From contig NW_003101679.1 of assembly GCF_000003855.2 (NCBI RefSeq), positions 1,124,417 to 1,188,416 of the forward strand: a stretch of DNA of 64,000 nt. The letters are read 5' to 3'. The first letter of the stretch is position 1, and every line of letters starts with the position of its first letter. This document shows positions 13,514 to 25,249 of this stretch, one piece after another. The translations under genes were made by a program, and so were the position numbers. The notes under the pieces are model-generated. The model did not search any database. It worked only from the letters and a program-made list of their open reading frames with translations, and was not told the origin of the DNA. The stretch is from Blastomyces gilchristii SLH14081. Its lineage: Eukaryota; Ascomycota; Eurotiomycetes; Onygenales; Ajellomycetaceae.

Positions 13514-14336
13514 CTACTCATTATCTTTCTTCTCTTTCTTATTCTTCTTATTATTCTTTATAATTCATTTCTCATTCTTCTTCTTCTTCTTCTTCTTCTT
13601 ATCTGAGATGATAATCATCTCAAAATCTCTCTTCACTGCCTTCTTAGAGAAGGGTTCTCACTGCTCTCTCTCAGTCAGGTCAATCTGTACCTCAAAATCC
13701 CGCATTTTCTGATCTGCTGTCTCGGGTTCCATCTCAGCAGCAAGCAGATTGACATGCTCAGAGAGCAGAGCTGTCTTCTCAATGTTCTGAATTATGGAGC
13801 ACATTTGAGACCTGAACAAGGCCTTAATTCTCTCCTTCTCTATCAGCTCCTGCTAATCAATTAGAGAATAGAAGTATTATTAAAAATTGTTATCTCTTAA
13901 TAAATAAAAAACTTATCAGTTTTGACTTCTTTATCTTTTACTTTAATACTCTCTCAATCTTCTTCTGCTGCTGCTTATTTATAGTAATACTCTTCTTCTC
14001 TCTCTCTCTCTTCATCTTGATCTCAAATCATTCTCAGAACTTCTTCTGGTCTTACTACTACTGCATGAGACTCTTCACTGTCTTCTTCTTCAATCTCTCA
14101 CAGGTGGTGTCATCTGCATTATTTCTATACTTAGTTCAGTCTAAATCTATCAGAAGTGTTACTTAAAATTATTATCATTCTACTCTCTTACAGAGTCTCT
14201 TCAAGACATTATAACATGTCTTATGATCTGTCTTCTCTTACTTGAATATCTTCTTCTTCTCTTTCTTCAATCTGTGACAGTGCTCATGTGCCTTGATGGT
14301 TCACAGAACTGCAGAATATTTGAAGAGAGATAACAT
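13514..14336 (-). pseudogene. hAT-1 passenger gene: Lys/Glu-rich coiled-coil protein, two introns
   Basis: This is homologous to the better preserved copy at 59230-60051. The minus-strand frame starts with a Met at 14336 and runs through three exons. A 45-nt intron (gtaag...gatag) lies near 14148-14192 and a second near 13852-13920. The C-terminal part is highly charged with runs of Lys. The function is unknown. It is not a recognised hAT transposase domain and sits upstream of, and in the same direction as, the transposase. In-frame TGA codons make this copy non-functional. Confidence 0.55.
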
Positions 14337-14394
14337 GATTGATTTCAGTGAGTGTTAAAGAGAGGTAAAGACAGAAGAGACAGTCAGAAATGAT

Positions 14395-14526
14395 ATGATA
14401 ATGATGATAATAATAATGATGATGATAATAATAATGATGATGATAATAATGATGATAATGATAATAATAGTAGTAATAATAGTAATGATGATAATAATGA
14501 TGATGATAATGATGATGATAATGAAA
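14395..14526. repeat. Compound GAT/AAT microsatellite in hAT-1
   Basis: About 130 bp of alternating gat and aat triplets; a shorter version is at about 60113-60222 in hAT-2. The His/Tyr-rich open frame on the other strand there is only the translation of the repeat. Confidence 0.9.
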
Positions 14527-15023
14527 GAGAGAGTGTATTGAAATATATTACTGACTTATCAAATATAAAGAGACTTAAAGAAAATATTAACAGCTTTCAG
14601 TGATGTATAGAAACAGCTACAGTGTTGCATAGTAACATCATCTTCATTCAATGCATGTACTGTTGATATTCTTTATATACAGTTATCATATAATCTGTAT
14701 CAGAGATACATGCAGAAAACAGATCTTTGTTACTAGAATAAATAATTACAGCAATTCTCTGTTTTCATATTATAAAGATAAGTTATTCTCATTTCTTTCT
14801 TCTCTCTTTTCTCTTCTTCAATCAATCACTAATTTCAAGCTGATATGAAAACTATTAAAACACTCTCAGAAACTCTTAAATTGAAGAGTATAGACTAATC
14901 AAATTTCAAATACAGAAGAAATCAAATTATCTTCTACAGATTCAATTATTCATCTTTCTTCAAATAAAACAGCAGTCGCATTCCCTTCTCCCTCTCAATT
15001 AAACAAAACATGGCCTGTGAAAA

Positions 15024-15209
15024 GTGAGTATCACACCAGGCCATAATGACCAATACAGCCCCAGCACACAGAACTGCATATGCACAGTATGTGCTGAACT
15101 GAGAGACTGTATGAGTTGCAAACCAGCAGCAGCATCTCAGAGAGAGTCATACAGTGTGAGAAAGCTGCAACTCTCAGTCACATGCATAGAGAATGAATTA
15201 CTGCAGTAA
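15024..15209 (+). other. Short Cys-rich open frame in the right arm of hAT-1
   Basis: 61 codons from the ATG at 15024, with a C-x2-C-x5-C-x2-C cluster at residues 20-31 (C-T-V-C...C-M-S-C). The surrounding 200 bp is locally richer in C and G than the rest of the arm. The plus orientation is opposite to the transposase. A possible 44-nt intron (gtaaatg...actcag, about 15206-15249) resembles the other introns of this element. It could be a second passenger gene or chance; there is no second copy in the window to compare. Confidence 0.3.
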
Positions 15210-15616
15210 ATGCATGTGTATTGAAGTAATGCTTTTTAATAATACTCAGTCTCTGATATGATGAAAATAGAGTCTCTCTGTGAGATCTGTTTCTACCAGA
15301 AGTTAGAGAATCTTATATTTCTCAAGATCATCTTCACATGTCTTGTTCATGAAATTGATGAGAGAAATCATTGATTTCAGCATTCTGTTCTTGATATCAT
15401 TCAAGTGACAGCAGAGTTCACTCTGACCACACTTTTTAAGTGTATATTTTCTAATTATTCACATTTATATAGATATATACTGATTATTTATTAGATAATA
15501 TTAAGATAATAACTCATCATGACTGTGATACTCTCACTGTGAGAGATACACAGTTGATGATAAACATTGTAAAGACTCTGAGAAGTGAGTATTTTGAAGA
15601 TACTGCAGCTCTGTGA

Positions 15617-15830
15617 TCTTGATTTTTTTTTATTTTTATTTTTTATTTTTTTCTTTTTCTTTTCTTTTTTTTTTTTTTGTTTTTCTTTCTCTTTCTGTCT
15701 CTTTTTTTCTTTCTCTTCTTTTTTTCTTTCTCTTTTTTTTTTTTTTTTTTTTTTTATTATGATTTTTTCTTGTTGTTTTATTTTTTGTTTTTTTATTATT
15801 TTTTATATTTTACATTTTTTTTTTTAATTA
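15617..15830. repeat. T-rich tract in the right arm of hAT-1
   Basis: About 210 bp, overwhelmingly T with scattered C and G. The Phe-rich open frames across it are low-complexity artefacts. Between it and the right TIR (15830-16194) no gene was seen. Confidence 0.9.
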
Positions 15831-16194
15831 AAATGATATTAATTATGATCTGTGTTTAGAAAAGTAATAATATTTAGTAACACTCTCTGTTGAATTTTCA
15901 ACAAATGAGCACTATGTTATGATATTATGTAAGTGAGAAATGATTTCATAATCTCATTTAATACCATTTTCAATAATGAGATCAGAATGAAAATGTGACT
16001 AAGAATTCAAACATATTCTTTATCTGAGACTAGATTTTTATTTGAAAAGTGAATCTGAGACCTTTAATATTTGAAATAATGGAATTTGAAATCAATGTGA
16101 TGAATACAAACCATGACCAGAAGTAATACTTTTAGGCAACATGACAACTGTAAAGTTTGGTCCTGATCTCAGACACAGTCACACGGTCAGTCTA

Positions 16195-16202
16195 ATCATG
16201 AT
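16195..16202 (+). repeat. Right TSD of hAT-1 (8 bp)
   Basis: Exact repeat of atcatgat at 10303-10310. Joining the flanks at one copy restores an S-D-H-D-K-S-F-Y motif of the Ty3-B RNase H domain. Confidence 0.93.
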
Positions 16203-17437
16203 AAATCTTTCTATATCAAGATAAACACATCTGAATAAGCTATCAGAGACGCTCTTCTACAGATGAGTAAGAACAGCAAGCTGCATCTAGTGATATACAA
16301 TAGTAGAAAACTATCAAGTGTTAAGCTCAATTACTCACTATATGAAAAGAAATTGCTAGTGATCAAGCATGTACTGATGTTATGAGATAGATATATCAAT
16401 AACAAGTATACAACAATGATGATCACAGATCATGAAAGTCTCATCTATCTATAATCAATGATAAAACCTTTCAAACACTTAGTACATTGAATCTTGGAGT
16501 TTCAAGTGTACAATCTTCATATCAAATACTGAAAGAAATTGAATGCTGTGATATCTGATGCAATCAGTTATAGACTTGATTTCATGAGTGAGAGTTCTGT
16601 GAATCAGATATAAGAAAAGTTTGCACTAAATGCACTGAGAGAGTGCAAGAAATCAGAATCAGTGAATATCATGATCTCTTACTTGAAGAATGACAAGGTG
16701 TTGAATGATAAGTGTCTTGTGAGAGTAGTAGAAGAGATGCTTTCAAACTTCAAGTTGAAGAAATTGAAAAATGATGTTATGCTTTACTGTGATCTAGAAT
16801 ATGCAGAAGCTCTCTATCTAGAATCTTCATTTAGATGTGACTTAGTGACTCACATGCACAAGGAATTCAGTCACTTAGAAAGCTCTGAACTCATGAGCAT
16901 ACTTGAATCAAGAGTATACTAGTCAAGCATGACTGAGAACATTCAGACATACACTCACAAGTGCCTGAATTATCAGGTTATAAAAGAATCTAAGAAAGGA
17001 TTAGAATGTGAGAAAGTACAATATCAGATGAAGTGTATGATACAATTGTTTAAATAATGAGAAGTGAACCTCATAGACATATTACTGTGAATGTCAAATG
17101 AAAATTGATGAATAATCACTGCTATTGATTATGCTACTGACTGGTCAGTCATGAAAGCAGTTTCAGAGATGACAGAGAAGATGATAGTGAAGTTTCTATA
17201 TGATAAGATCTATATTAACTATGAAATGCTGTGTAAGATTCTAACTGATAACAGTGTGAATCTTGTGAGAGAAGTAATGAGGCATTTCATGAGTCAGTTA
17301 CAAATAAGACATTGTAGAACAACATCATATCATCTGCAGATGAATGAAAAGATGAAACATTTGAATGAACTCTTGAGTAACATGCTGATGAAATATCTAG
17401 TAAGCAAGTCTATGAGACTATAAGATGAATATCTCAG
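16203..17437 (+). pseudogene. Ty3-B RNase H (rest) and integrase core, inactivated
   Basis: Continues the Ty3-B pol frame after hAT-1: K-S-F-Y-I-K-I-N-T-S-E (RNase H start), then L-N-Y-S-L-Y-E-K-K-L-L and the T-D-H-E-S-L motif. Open stretches at 16662-16922 and 17151-17423 hold the integrase zinc-binding and catalytic parts, including T-D-N-S-V-N-L-V (T-D-R-G-x-x-F in active relatives) followed by R-x-S-T-S-Y-H-like residues. The frame is cut at 17437 by chromovirus Ty3-A2 and resumes at 25250. This segment is the least stop-ridden part of Ty3-B pol. Confidence 0.87.
17433..17437 (+). repeat. Left TSD of Ty3-A2 (5 bp)
   Basis: ctcag, repeated at 25245-25249 directly after the 3' LTR. Confidence 0.93.
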
Positions 17438-17971
17438 TGTCACACTCCCGGCCGCGCCAAGGCTCCGTTGCGGTTCCACACAGCTCATCACTTTCATGCG
17501 GATGATTTCATCTCATTCAAACCAGTTTTCAACCACTCTATGACATCATTCAGATATATCATAGAAAGATTCAATTGATGAATATAAGAATCTCACTTCT
17601 ATACAAGGTCAGCAGATTACTCTTTCTTGACAATGAGACATCACTGAGGTATCACTTCAGCTATTCTCACTCATGAAATAAGAGAAGAGTATCTGCTCAT
17701 TATCTATATAGAATAGCTAGATGCTGACTTCTTATTAAAGAAGTCAGTAATTTGTTTTTTCTCTGACTAAAATATATATAAGAGTTACTATATATCTCAT
17801 ACATTCTTCTTAGTATACTAAGTACTATATCTGTGATATTCTTATAATAACTCTGTAGTCTACAAGCTCACTATTCAAGCAAGATAATCAAGCTCACTTA
17901 TACAGCTTCTTAAATAACTATCTCTATATAATATCACTGACTAGTCATCACTTCAGTTTCATTATATTACA
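17438..17971 (+). repeat. 5' LTR of Ty3-A2 (534 bp)
   Basis: Begins TGTCACACTCCCGGCCGCGC and ends ATTATATTACA. The outer 100 bp keep the ancestral GC-rich sequence, whereas the inner end is mutated (compare ttcattatatta here with TTCCGCCACGTTA at the end of the 3' LTR). Confidence 0.95.
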
Positions 17972-18149
17972 ATTCAAATTACTCAATCTAATTATAAGTT
18001 TGAATCAGTCAAGCTCTAACAGACTGATATAATCTTATATATTCACACTGAGATCAATCTGATCTCACTCTCTGAGAGAAACACTATATTATCTTTTAGA
18101 GTATATACATCTCTATTCTGACAGAAATCTGAGATTTCTGAAATCACTG

Positions 18150-19060
18150 TATATTTTGATATAAGCTCTTCAATCACTCTGTCACTGCTGTAACCTCTAC
18201 ACACCTATATCTATTATAAAGATAGAGAGATTAAGATCAGAGATTCTCTGAGATATAAGAAAAACATCTTATCTGAATTTCACAGCTTTATCTATACTCT
18301 TGAACAGAAATTTCATCTTAATCTGAGCTAGTATAATACTCATGAGATATGAGTAATATACACTGTCAATCTTCTTGAAGACATCTCTGTAACTACTTGA
18401 GCTATTAAGAAGAGAAAGCTTGAGTATATTAATACTATTATAACTTGAAAAGAATTCAAGAACTTTCTACTAAATTAAATTAAAGATCACTGTAATTACA
18501 GCTTCACAGCAGTACAGCAGTTCAACTCATTATATTAATAAGATAATGAGAATTCTTTCAATTTCAATGTAAGATTTGAAGAATATTGAGAGAAATTGAC
18601 TGATGATTTGAATCAATTAAAAACACAGCTTTATCTTATAAAGCTGACTTATAAGATGTGAATAATAATATTATAATATCAGAGTTTATTAATCAATCAC
18701 ACTGAGCTTGTCAATCTGACTTTCTGAATCTATTTGAATAATCAATTCTCTGAGAAAAAGACTAATAAGACTTCTTCTAAGTAATTAATGATGAGATCTA
18801 AACAGTACTGTGACAGCTTCAGAGTAGAGAAAGTAAAGAAGAATTTCAAGTATTCTGATTCTTCACTCACTGTGAAGAAATATTAAAAAAGATTTAACAA
18901 AGATCTCTGTTTCAACTGCAGAGCTGATGAACACTATATCAGTGATTATAAGAAGCTGAAGAAGAGAAGAAATTAAGAAGATATCTTCTTAAAGTTAACT
19001 TCTCTTCTGATAAATATATCTGTAGAAGATAAAGAAGAGAAAGAAATGAAGAATTAATAA
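18150..19060 (+). pseudogene. Ty3-A2 gag, inactivated
   Basis: Frame with many stops. Its conserved part reads W-E-K-L-T-D-D-L-N-Q-L near 18580 and ends with a knuckle relic C-F-N-C-R-A-D-E-H-Y-I-S-D-Y at about 18909-18950, where the last Cys of CCHC has become Tyr. The N-terminal portion is better preserved in Ty3-A3 (minus strand, 43585-43815), which suggests that gag starts near 18090. Confidence 0.75.
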
Positions 19061-19069
19061 TTCTTATAT

Positions 19070-22000
19070 CTCTGAGTCTATGTTACAATCACAATACATA
19101 CTCTGAATAAGAAGATATTAGTAAGATATCTACTTAACTCTGAGATAAATATTAACTTCATATTCTATTTCTTTTCTTTGATGAAGAATTGAAAGAAGAT
19201 AAGTCTGTCAGATCATATGAATTTACTAATGAAATAAAATATCACTATTTTAATATAATTTAAGTGAAGTATGTGATCACAGACTTAGAAGAAATCTTCA
19301 AGAAAAGCAGTCTGCTTCTTCATACAGTTAATATTATAGATGAGAATATCATTCTAGATCTCTCATAATTGAGAGAAAACAATTCTCTCATTGACTGAGT
19401 CACTCAGATGTGATGATATTATTTTACTAATAAAGAGACAGTAATAGAGAAATCTGAAGAGTTTCATCAGAAGAATCTTGAGAAAAAGATAGAGTCAATA
19501 TACTGCATAGCAGATGATTAAGACTTGAGAATAAGTGAAGAAGTCATCATTCTCACTGCAAAATTAGCAGCAGTATTCATTATTAAAGACAGATATACAT
19601 AACATCTCTTTACAGATTATAAGAATATCTTTTCAGAAAGAGAAGCAGTGAAGTTTTCTGATATCAAGATATAATATAAGATTTATCTTGAAGACAGTGT
19701 AACAGTGCTATACAGATCTCTTTACAACTTGTCTATAAAGAAATTGAATGTTCTGTACAAATATCTTGAAGAAGTGCAATCAAAGAACTGAATACACTTA
19801 TCAAAGAGTTCAGCAGAGACATCTATACTCTTTGTACTCAAGAAGAATAATAGACTACACTTATATGTAAACTACAGAGATCTCAATAAGATGATGATTA
19901 AGAATTACTATTCATTACTATTAATTAATGAGATGATTGATTGATTATCTGAAGCAAAGATGTTCTCAAAGATTAATATATAAGATGTCTATCATAGAAT
20001 CAGAGTTAATGAAGATGATGTTTGAAAAACAGCTTTTTGTATCAAGTACAGCAATTTTGAATATCTTGTTTTATCTTTTGATCTTTGTAATACTTCAGTC
20101 ATCTTTCAGATCTATATAAATAAGACACTACAGAGCCTTGTTAATATCTTCTGTATAATATATCTGAATGATATTCTAATCTTCTTGAAATCAGAGAAAG
20201 AACATGATATTCATATTTAAGAAGTGTTAAGTCACTTAAGACAGTATTAACTCTATACAAACACTGAAAAATGCTCATTCTATATACAGAAGATTGATTT
20301 CTTAGATTATATTATTAAGATAAATGACATTTCAATGAGCAGAAGCTGAGTCTTCATTATTAAGAACTGGCCAGTGCTGTGAATATACTGTGAGATATAG
20401 ATGTTTCTAGAATTTATGAATTTCTACAGATAATTCATCTATATATATTCACAGATTACTATTCTTCTTACAGATCTATTAAAGAGAAGTGTGAAAGACA
20501 GAAAAATAAAATTATTTATTCTCACTCAAGACACTATGCAGATGTTTGTAGAATTAAAAACAAGCTTTTACAGATGTTATAATACTGAATCACTTTAACT
20601 CTGACTTACTCAGTCAGTGTAAGACTGATGTATTCAGAAATAAGATCTGTGAAATCTTTTCACAGTTAACACTGAAAGATCTTTCAATATTGAAAGAATC
20701 AGAGAATAATTATTTCTGAGAAAACAGATAATGAATTATCTATGAGAGAAGGCTTTTTCACAGAGTCTATAAGATACTGTGAATAAAGATCAGTAATCTT
20801 CTTCTTCAAGAAGTTATTACTTATATAGAGAAGATATAATACTCATGATCAGAAGATGTTAGTAATTGTTGAATTCTTTAAGATCTGATAACATTATCTT
20901 CAGAGTAGTAAGTACTCAGTGTAAGTTCTCACTGATTATATAAATCTGTGTTACTTCTTAATAACAAAGAGCTTGACAGAATGTCAAGTCAGGTGAGTGA
21001 AGCTGCTTTCAGAGTATGATTTCTATATCTGATACTGTTCAGATCAGCTTAACCCTGCTGATATACTGTTTAAACAGCCTGATTATAATATTGTTAATAT
21101 GAAGAAGAATTCTATAAAAGAACCTCTGTCATCACTGCAGAAGAAGCTGACTACAGAGAGTTGAGATTCTCTGAAGCTCAGAAACAGTGCTGATAAGACA
21201 GCTGTGTGACTCAGTATAGAAGATGAAAGAAAATCTGAATCTTTACAGAGAACTAACACTGAAGATCATAAGCTTCTCATGTTATATCTTATAATCATTA
21301 AATTGATAAAGAATGAAACAGTCTATAATCTTTCAATCTGATTACTTTTGAAATTTATTGATAAGTTACAGAAGAGAGATATCTCTACTGCAGCTTAAAT
21401 TCAGAAGTTAAAGAAGAAAGAATCTGATTTAAACTTGAAAGAGACAGACTCTGAGCAGAACAGTACTGCTAAGAAATCAAGTCACTGATAACTAGAAGAA
21501 TGTGAACTTCTACTGCTAAATAATTCAGTCTTCATTTCTCATAGCAGAGCAGTGTGTCAGAAGTTATTAAGAATTCATTATAATAATTCTTATATAAAGC
21601 ACTTCAGATTAGAGAAGACTGAGAAGCTTCTAAAATATAAATATATTTAAGACAAGCTCTAAGCAGATATCAAAGAGTATATTGAGACTTATAATATCTG
21701 TTAAAGAATAAAGATTCTGCAGTATAAGTAATACAGTAAGTTAATATCACTACCTGTTTCAAAGAGCTTATAACAGAATTTATCAATGAATTTCATAGTT
21801 GATCTGCTGAAGTTGATAAGAGTCAAAGAATATGACTTAATTTTAATCATTATTAATCACTTCACAAAGATAATCAGATATATCTCTACTTATAAAAAGA
21901 TTAAAGTCTCTGAATTAACTGATCTGTTTTTAGATATCATCATTCATAATCATGATACTTTGAAATTATTGATAATAGATTGAGAATCTCTCTTTATCAG

Positions 22001-22870
22001 TAAATACTGATTGACTTTTTACTATTATCTTATAATAAGATATCTTCTCAGTACTGCATTTCATCTGCAGACAGATGATCAGACTGAATATCAGAATCAG
22101 ACACTAGAACAGTATCTTTGAGTGTTCTATTTATATTATCAGAATAATTGACTTAAACATCTTCTGATCACTGAATTTGTATATAACAATACAAAGAATG
22201 TAATCTTAAAGATATCTTCTTTCTATATTTATTATGAATATAATTCTTTATTACTCAGTGACATTGTGAATAACATTTCAAAGAGAGAAATAGACAGTCA
22301 GAATGTCAAACAGATACAGAGAACAGAGTATTTTTCAGTGTTAGAAGTAAAAGCAAGATTGAAACTTTTGAATAAAATTCATAAGAAGACAGTGAAAAGC
22401 ATTCACTGTATTCAGAAGCAGTAAATGAAATACTATAATTAAAAACATCTTTCAATAAAGTTCTTAATAGAGAATTAAGTACTACTTTCAGTAAAGAATA
22501 TCAAGATAATGAGACTGTGTAAGAAGCTCAGTGAGTAGTACCTAGAATCTTTCTCAGTAATAAGAGTAATAAGTAAGCAGATATATAAGTTGAAATTACT
22601 TACAGAATTGAAATCAATTCATTCTGTTTTTCACATTTTCTATTTAAAGCTCTATAAGTAATGTCTTGAGACAGAGTCATCTTGACTGAATAATATTAAG
22701 ATTAAAAGTGATACTGAATATCTTGTGAAGAAAATATTGAATAAGTAAATATATTATAGCAAGCTTCAATATCTTATAAAATAAGAAGATTATTCATTAT
22801 CAGAGAATTCATGAGAACTGCTTGAGTATTTGAAAAATACTGAGAAAGAGATTGCAAGCTATGAGATAGC
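19070..22870 (+). pseudogene. Ty3-A2 pol with C-terminal chromodomain, inactivated
   Basis: The protease relic V-R-Y-L-L-N-S-E-I-N-I-N-F-I (D-S-G-A type active site mutated to N-S-E-I) lies near 19110-19150. RT carries the S-K-I-N-I-(Q)-D-V-Y-H-R-I-R-V motif near 19960-20005, and its Y-L-D-D reads Y-L-N-D at 20161-20172. RNase H lies at about 20530-20960. The integrase core begins M-N-F-I-V-D-L-L (21786) with D-L-F-L-D-I-I-I and L-L-I-I-D. The last domain (about 22690-22850) reads E-Y-L-V-K-K-I-L-N...L-Q-Y-L-I-K, the chromodomain pattern that targets chromoviruses to heterochromatin. TGA at Trp and TAA/TAG at Gln are frequent throughout. Confidence 0.9.
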
Positions 22871-22879
22871 TAGTAGAGA

Positions 22880-24696
22880 CTGTCTCATTACATATCAGAG
22901 ACATTGAATAAGAAATGCTGCTTGAGACTTCTTATTTTTTCTCAAAGAATTTTTTAGAGATAATCTTACAGTGATAAGTCAGTATCTTATGAGCTCTGTA
23001 GCACTCTTCTTCTATTTTCTCTTAAAGAGTTTTTTAGAAGTTTAATAAGACTATATAAGTGTAAAATTTCTGAAGCAGTTAATAAGAAAAGAAAGAGATA
23101 TTTGAAATTAATAAAAAAGATTGATATTATCAATCTGCAGACTGCTGCTATTCTAATAAAACTGCAGCTCACTGAAAAAGTAAAAAGAAGAAATCTCAGA
23201 GTCTACTCATTAATAATCACACTCTCATCAAACTCATTCTTCACTGTTAAAGTCTTCAGTATCAGTATCTTTGTCTGCTGAGAAGTTAGTGCTGCAGTAT
23301 CATAGAGAAGCATGCTGCAGAAGAGTATGAGAGATGCTGAAAGTATTAACTTATCAACTTATAAAGTATCTCAGTCATCTGCTTCAACTGAAGTGAGATT
23401 CTCTTCAATCAGTAATTAATCTTCACAGTACTTTCAACAGCAGTGCTGACTAATTCCTTCTTAAGATCAGTCATTTTAAGATGTTTTTTCATCTCAGAGA
23501 TTCACACTTTCACCTTCTTTTGCAGATAAGCAAGAAGGATCTTCTTAGCCTTAATGAAATCTATCAATACTTGAAGCTCTGAGACTCTCACTCTGTACTA
23601 CTTGAGTATCTAGACTTCTTATCAGAGCTGATATAACATCTTTCTGTGAGATAATACTTACAGAGAGACAGAAGTCATTGTTATAAGTATAATAGAAATA
23701 ACAGAAGTGAGAGAAGAAATAAGTGTATAAAATCCTCTTCTTCTTCAGCTGCTTAGTATAGTATAGATAAGTAGCAGTGTTAATCAGAGACTGCACTGAA
23801 GTCTTCTTACAGAGAGAAGACAAAGAAATTACAGAACTCTACAGACTCAACTCAGTAGTATTCTGAGCAGGGCTCAGACATATCATAGAAGAGAAACTAT
23901 GAATTAAGCTTCTTAAAGCTGCTGTCTCTGAAATCAAGCTCTTCTCAGAGTTCTCTCTGAATAATCACATGAGGTCATACACTACTGTGTTGATTAAGAG
24001 AGAAAGTGATGTCATAACAGTGATGAGAGAGGCAGAGAAAGAATCAGATATAGATGAACTAACTGATAGAAGAGATAATATCTCACTGCAAGGCACAGTA
24101 ACTATTACTGTAACTATAAGAGAAGCAGAAGAAGATGTGATAATAAGAGTGATACTTCTGCAGCTTATTAACATCACTGTCTTCATCTTCAATCTGACTT
24201 TCTTAACAGTCACAGAGGCTGCAGCTGTATTATGAAGATATTTACTCACTAGAAAATATCAGAATAAGTCTCTTATTATCTCTTAAGAATGATGCTCTCA
24301 TGCACTCACTATTACAGATGAGAAAGAGAAAGAAAAATATATCACAGAAGAGAGAGAGATCTTTTTGAAAAATTCTATTACTATTATTAGCTTTATCTCT
24401 AAAATACATCACTTTTGCAGAGAATTTTATATATAGAATGAAATATAATAAGAGATCTGTAAGTCACTTATTAACTATATTTTTCATATCTTAAATTAAT
24501 ATATAAGGAACTCACTTATCACATATTTAGTTTAAATGAAGATGAAAAAGAAAAGATCTACACAGTCAGTAGAAGAACTCATCTATTTCTTTGTATTATA
24601 TACAGTATATATACTGTTAATCAGTTAATAATTATTACTATATAACAAAGATAATTTCTAATCTAATAATTTTAAAAGTATAGAGACTATACTCTT
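22880..24696 (+). other. Ty3-A2 region between pol and 3' LTR, no recognised sense gene
   Basis: About 1.8 kb also present in Ty3-A3 (37269-39050) and partly in Ty3-A1 (1-571), so it is an integral part of the family. The plus-strand open frame 23969-24235 and its antisense partner 23965-24249 are both open in the two full copies; the Ser/Thr-rich antisense and the charged sense reading are mirror images and at most one can be real. A more convincing antisense candidate is listed separately at 23330-23645. A purine tract (aaagaaaagag, 24697-24707) before the LTR is the likely polypurine primer. Confidence 0.6.
23330..23645 (-). pseudogene. Candidate antisense ORF of the chromovirus family (coiled-coil like)
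   Basis: On the minus strand a frame reads heptad-like sequence such as V-S-E-L-Q-V-L-I-D-F-I-K-A-K-K and W-L-K-R-I-S-L-Q-L-K-Q-M-T-E-I-L. Its stops are TGA, TAA and TAG that fit mutated Trp and Gln codons. The same frame is kept in Ty3-A3 (plus strand, 38275-38600). Antisense ORFs downstream of pol are known in plant Ty3 elements such as Grande and RIRE2; homology to those is not implied. Start, end and introns are not resolved. Confidence 0.35.
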
Positions 24697-24710
24697 AAAG
24701 AAAAGAGTAT

Positions 24711-25244
24711 TATCACACTCTCAGCTGTGTCAAGACTTTATTACAGTTTCACATAACTCATCACTTTCATATGAATAATTTCATTCTATTTAAACTGATT
24801 TTCAATCACTCTATAACATTATTCAGATATATTATAGAAAGATCTGATTAATGAATATAAGAACTCTGCTTCTATATAAGATTAGCAGATTACTCTTTCT
24901 TAACAATGAGATGCTACTGAGATATCACTTCAGCTATTCTCACTTGTGAAATAAGAGAAGAGTATCTGCTCATTGTCTATATAGAATAGCTAGATACTAG
25001 CTTCTCATCAAAGAAGTCAGTGATTCATTTTTTCTCTGACTGGAATATATACAAGAGTTACTGCATGTCTTATACAATCTTCTTAGTATACTAAGTATCA
25101 TATCTGTGATATTCTTGTAATAACTCTGTAGCCTATGAGCTTGCTATTCAAGCAAGGTAGTCAAGCTCACTTATACAGCTTCTCAAACAACTACCTCTAT
25201 GTGACGCCACTGACTAGCCACCGCTTCGGTTCCGCCACGTTACA
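24711..25244 (+). repeat. 3' LTR of Ty3-A2 (534 bp)
   Basis: Starts TATCACACTCTCAGCTGTGT, the mutated form of the 5' LTR start, and ends in the unmutated CCGCTTCGGTTCCGCCACG segment followed by TTACA. The right TSD ctcag follows at 25245-25249. Confidence 0.95.
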
Positions 25245-25249
25245 CTCAG

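Larger units (their letters stand above)
10311..16194 (-). mobile_element. hAT-1: complete hAT DNA transposon, 5.9 kb
   Basis: The element has short imperfect terminal inverted repeats (TAGACTGGCCG at 10311-10321; CGGTCAGTCTA at 16184-16194) and an 8-bp TSD. On the minus strand it carries a hAT transposase (about 13020 to 10616) and a second, intron-containing gene (14336 to 13514). The 1.65 kb between that gene and the right terminus holds a microsatellite, a short Cys-rich open frame and a 200-bp T-rich tract. Both termini (10311-10440; about 16080-16194) keep GG, CC and CG dinucleotides that are depleted inside. A second copy starts at 56024. Confidence 0.92.
17438..25244 (+). mobile_element. 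Ty3-A2: full-length chromovirus (Ty3/Gypsy), 7.8 kb
   Basis: Two 534-bp LTRs (17438-17971 and 24711-25244) flank gag, protease, RT, RNase H, integrase and a chromodomain, followed by about 1.8 kb without pol homology. The 5-bp TSD is ctcag. It is inserted in the integrase of Ty3-B; deleting it with one TSD rejoins that frame. Matching sequence on the minus strand at 36494-44483 is a second full copy. Confidence 0.95.

Noticed and set aside
15585..15859. Two overlapping Phe-rich open frames
   Set aside because: They are translations of the T-rich tract, with no codon structure.
23551..23823. 90-codon minus-strand frame as a separate gene
   Set aside because: It overlaps the coiled-coil candidate in another frame. 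Both are open in both copies, and this one looks less protein-like; it is not reported separately.
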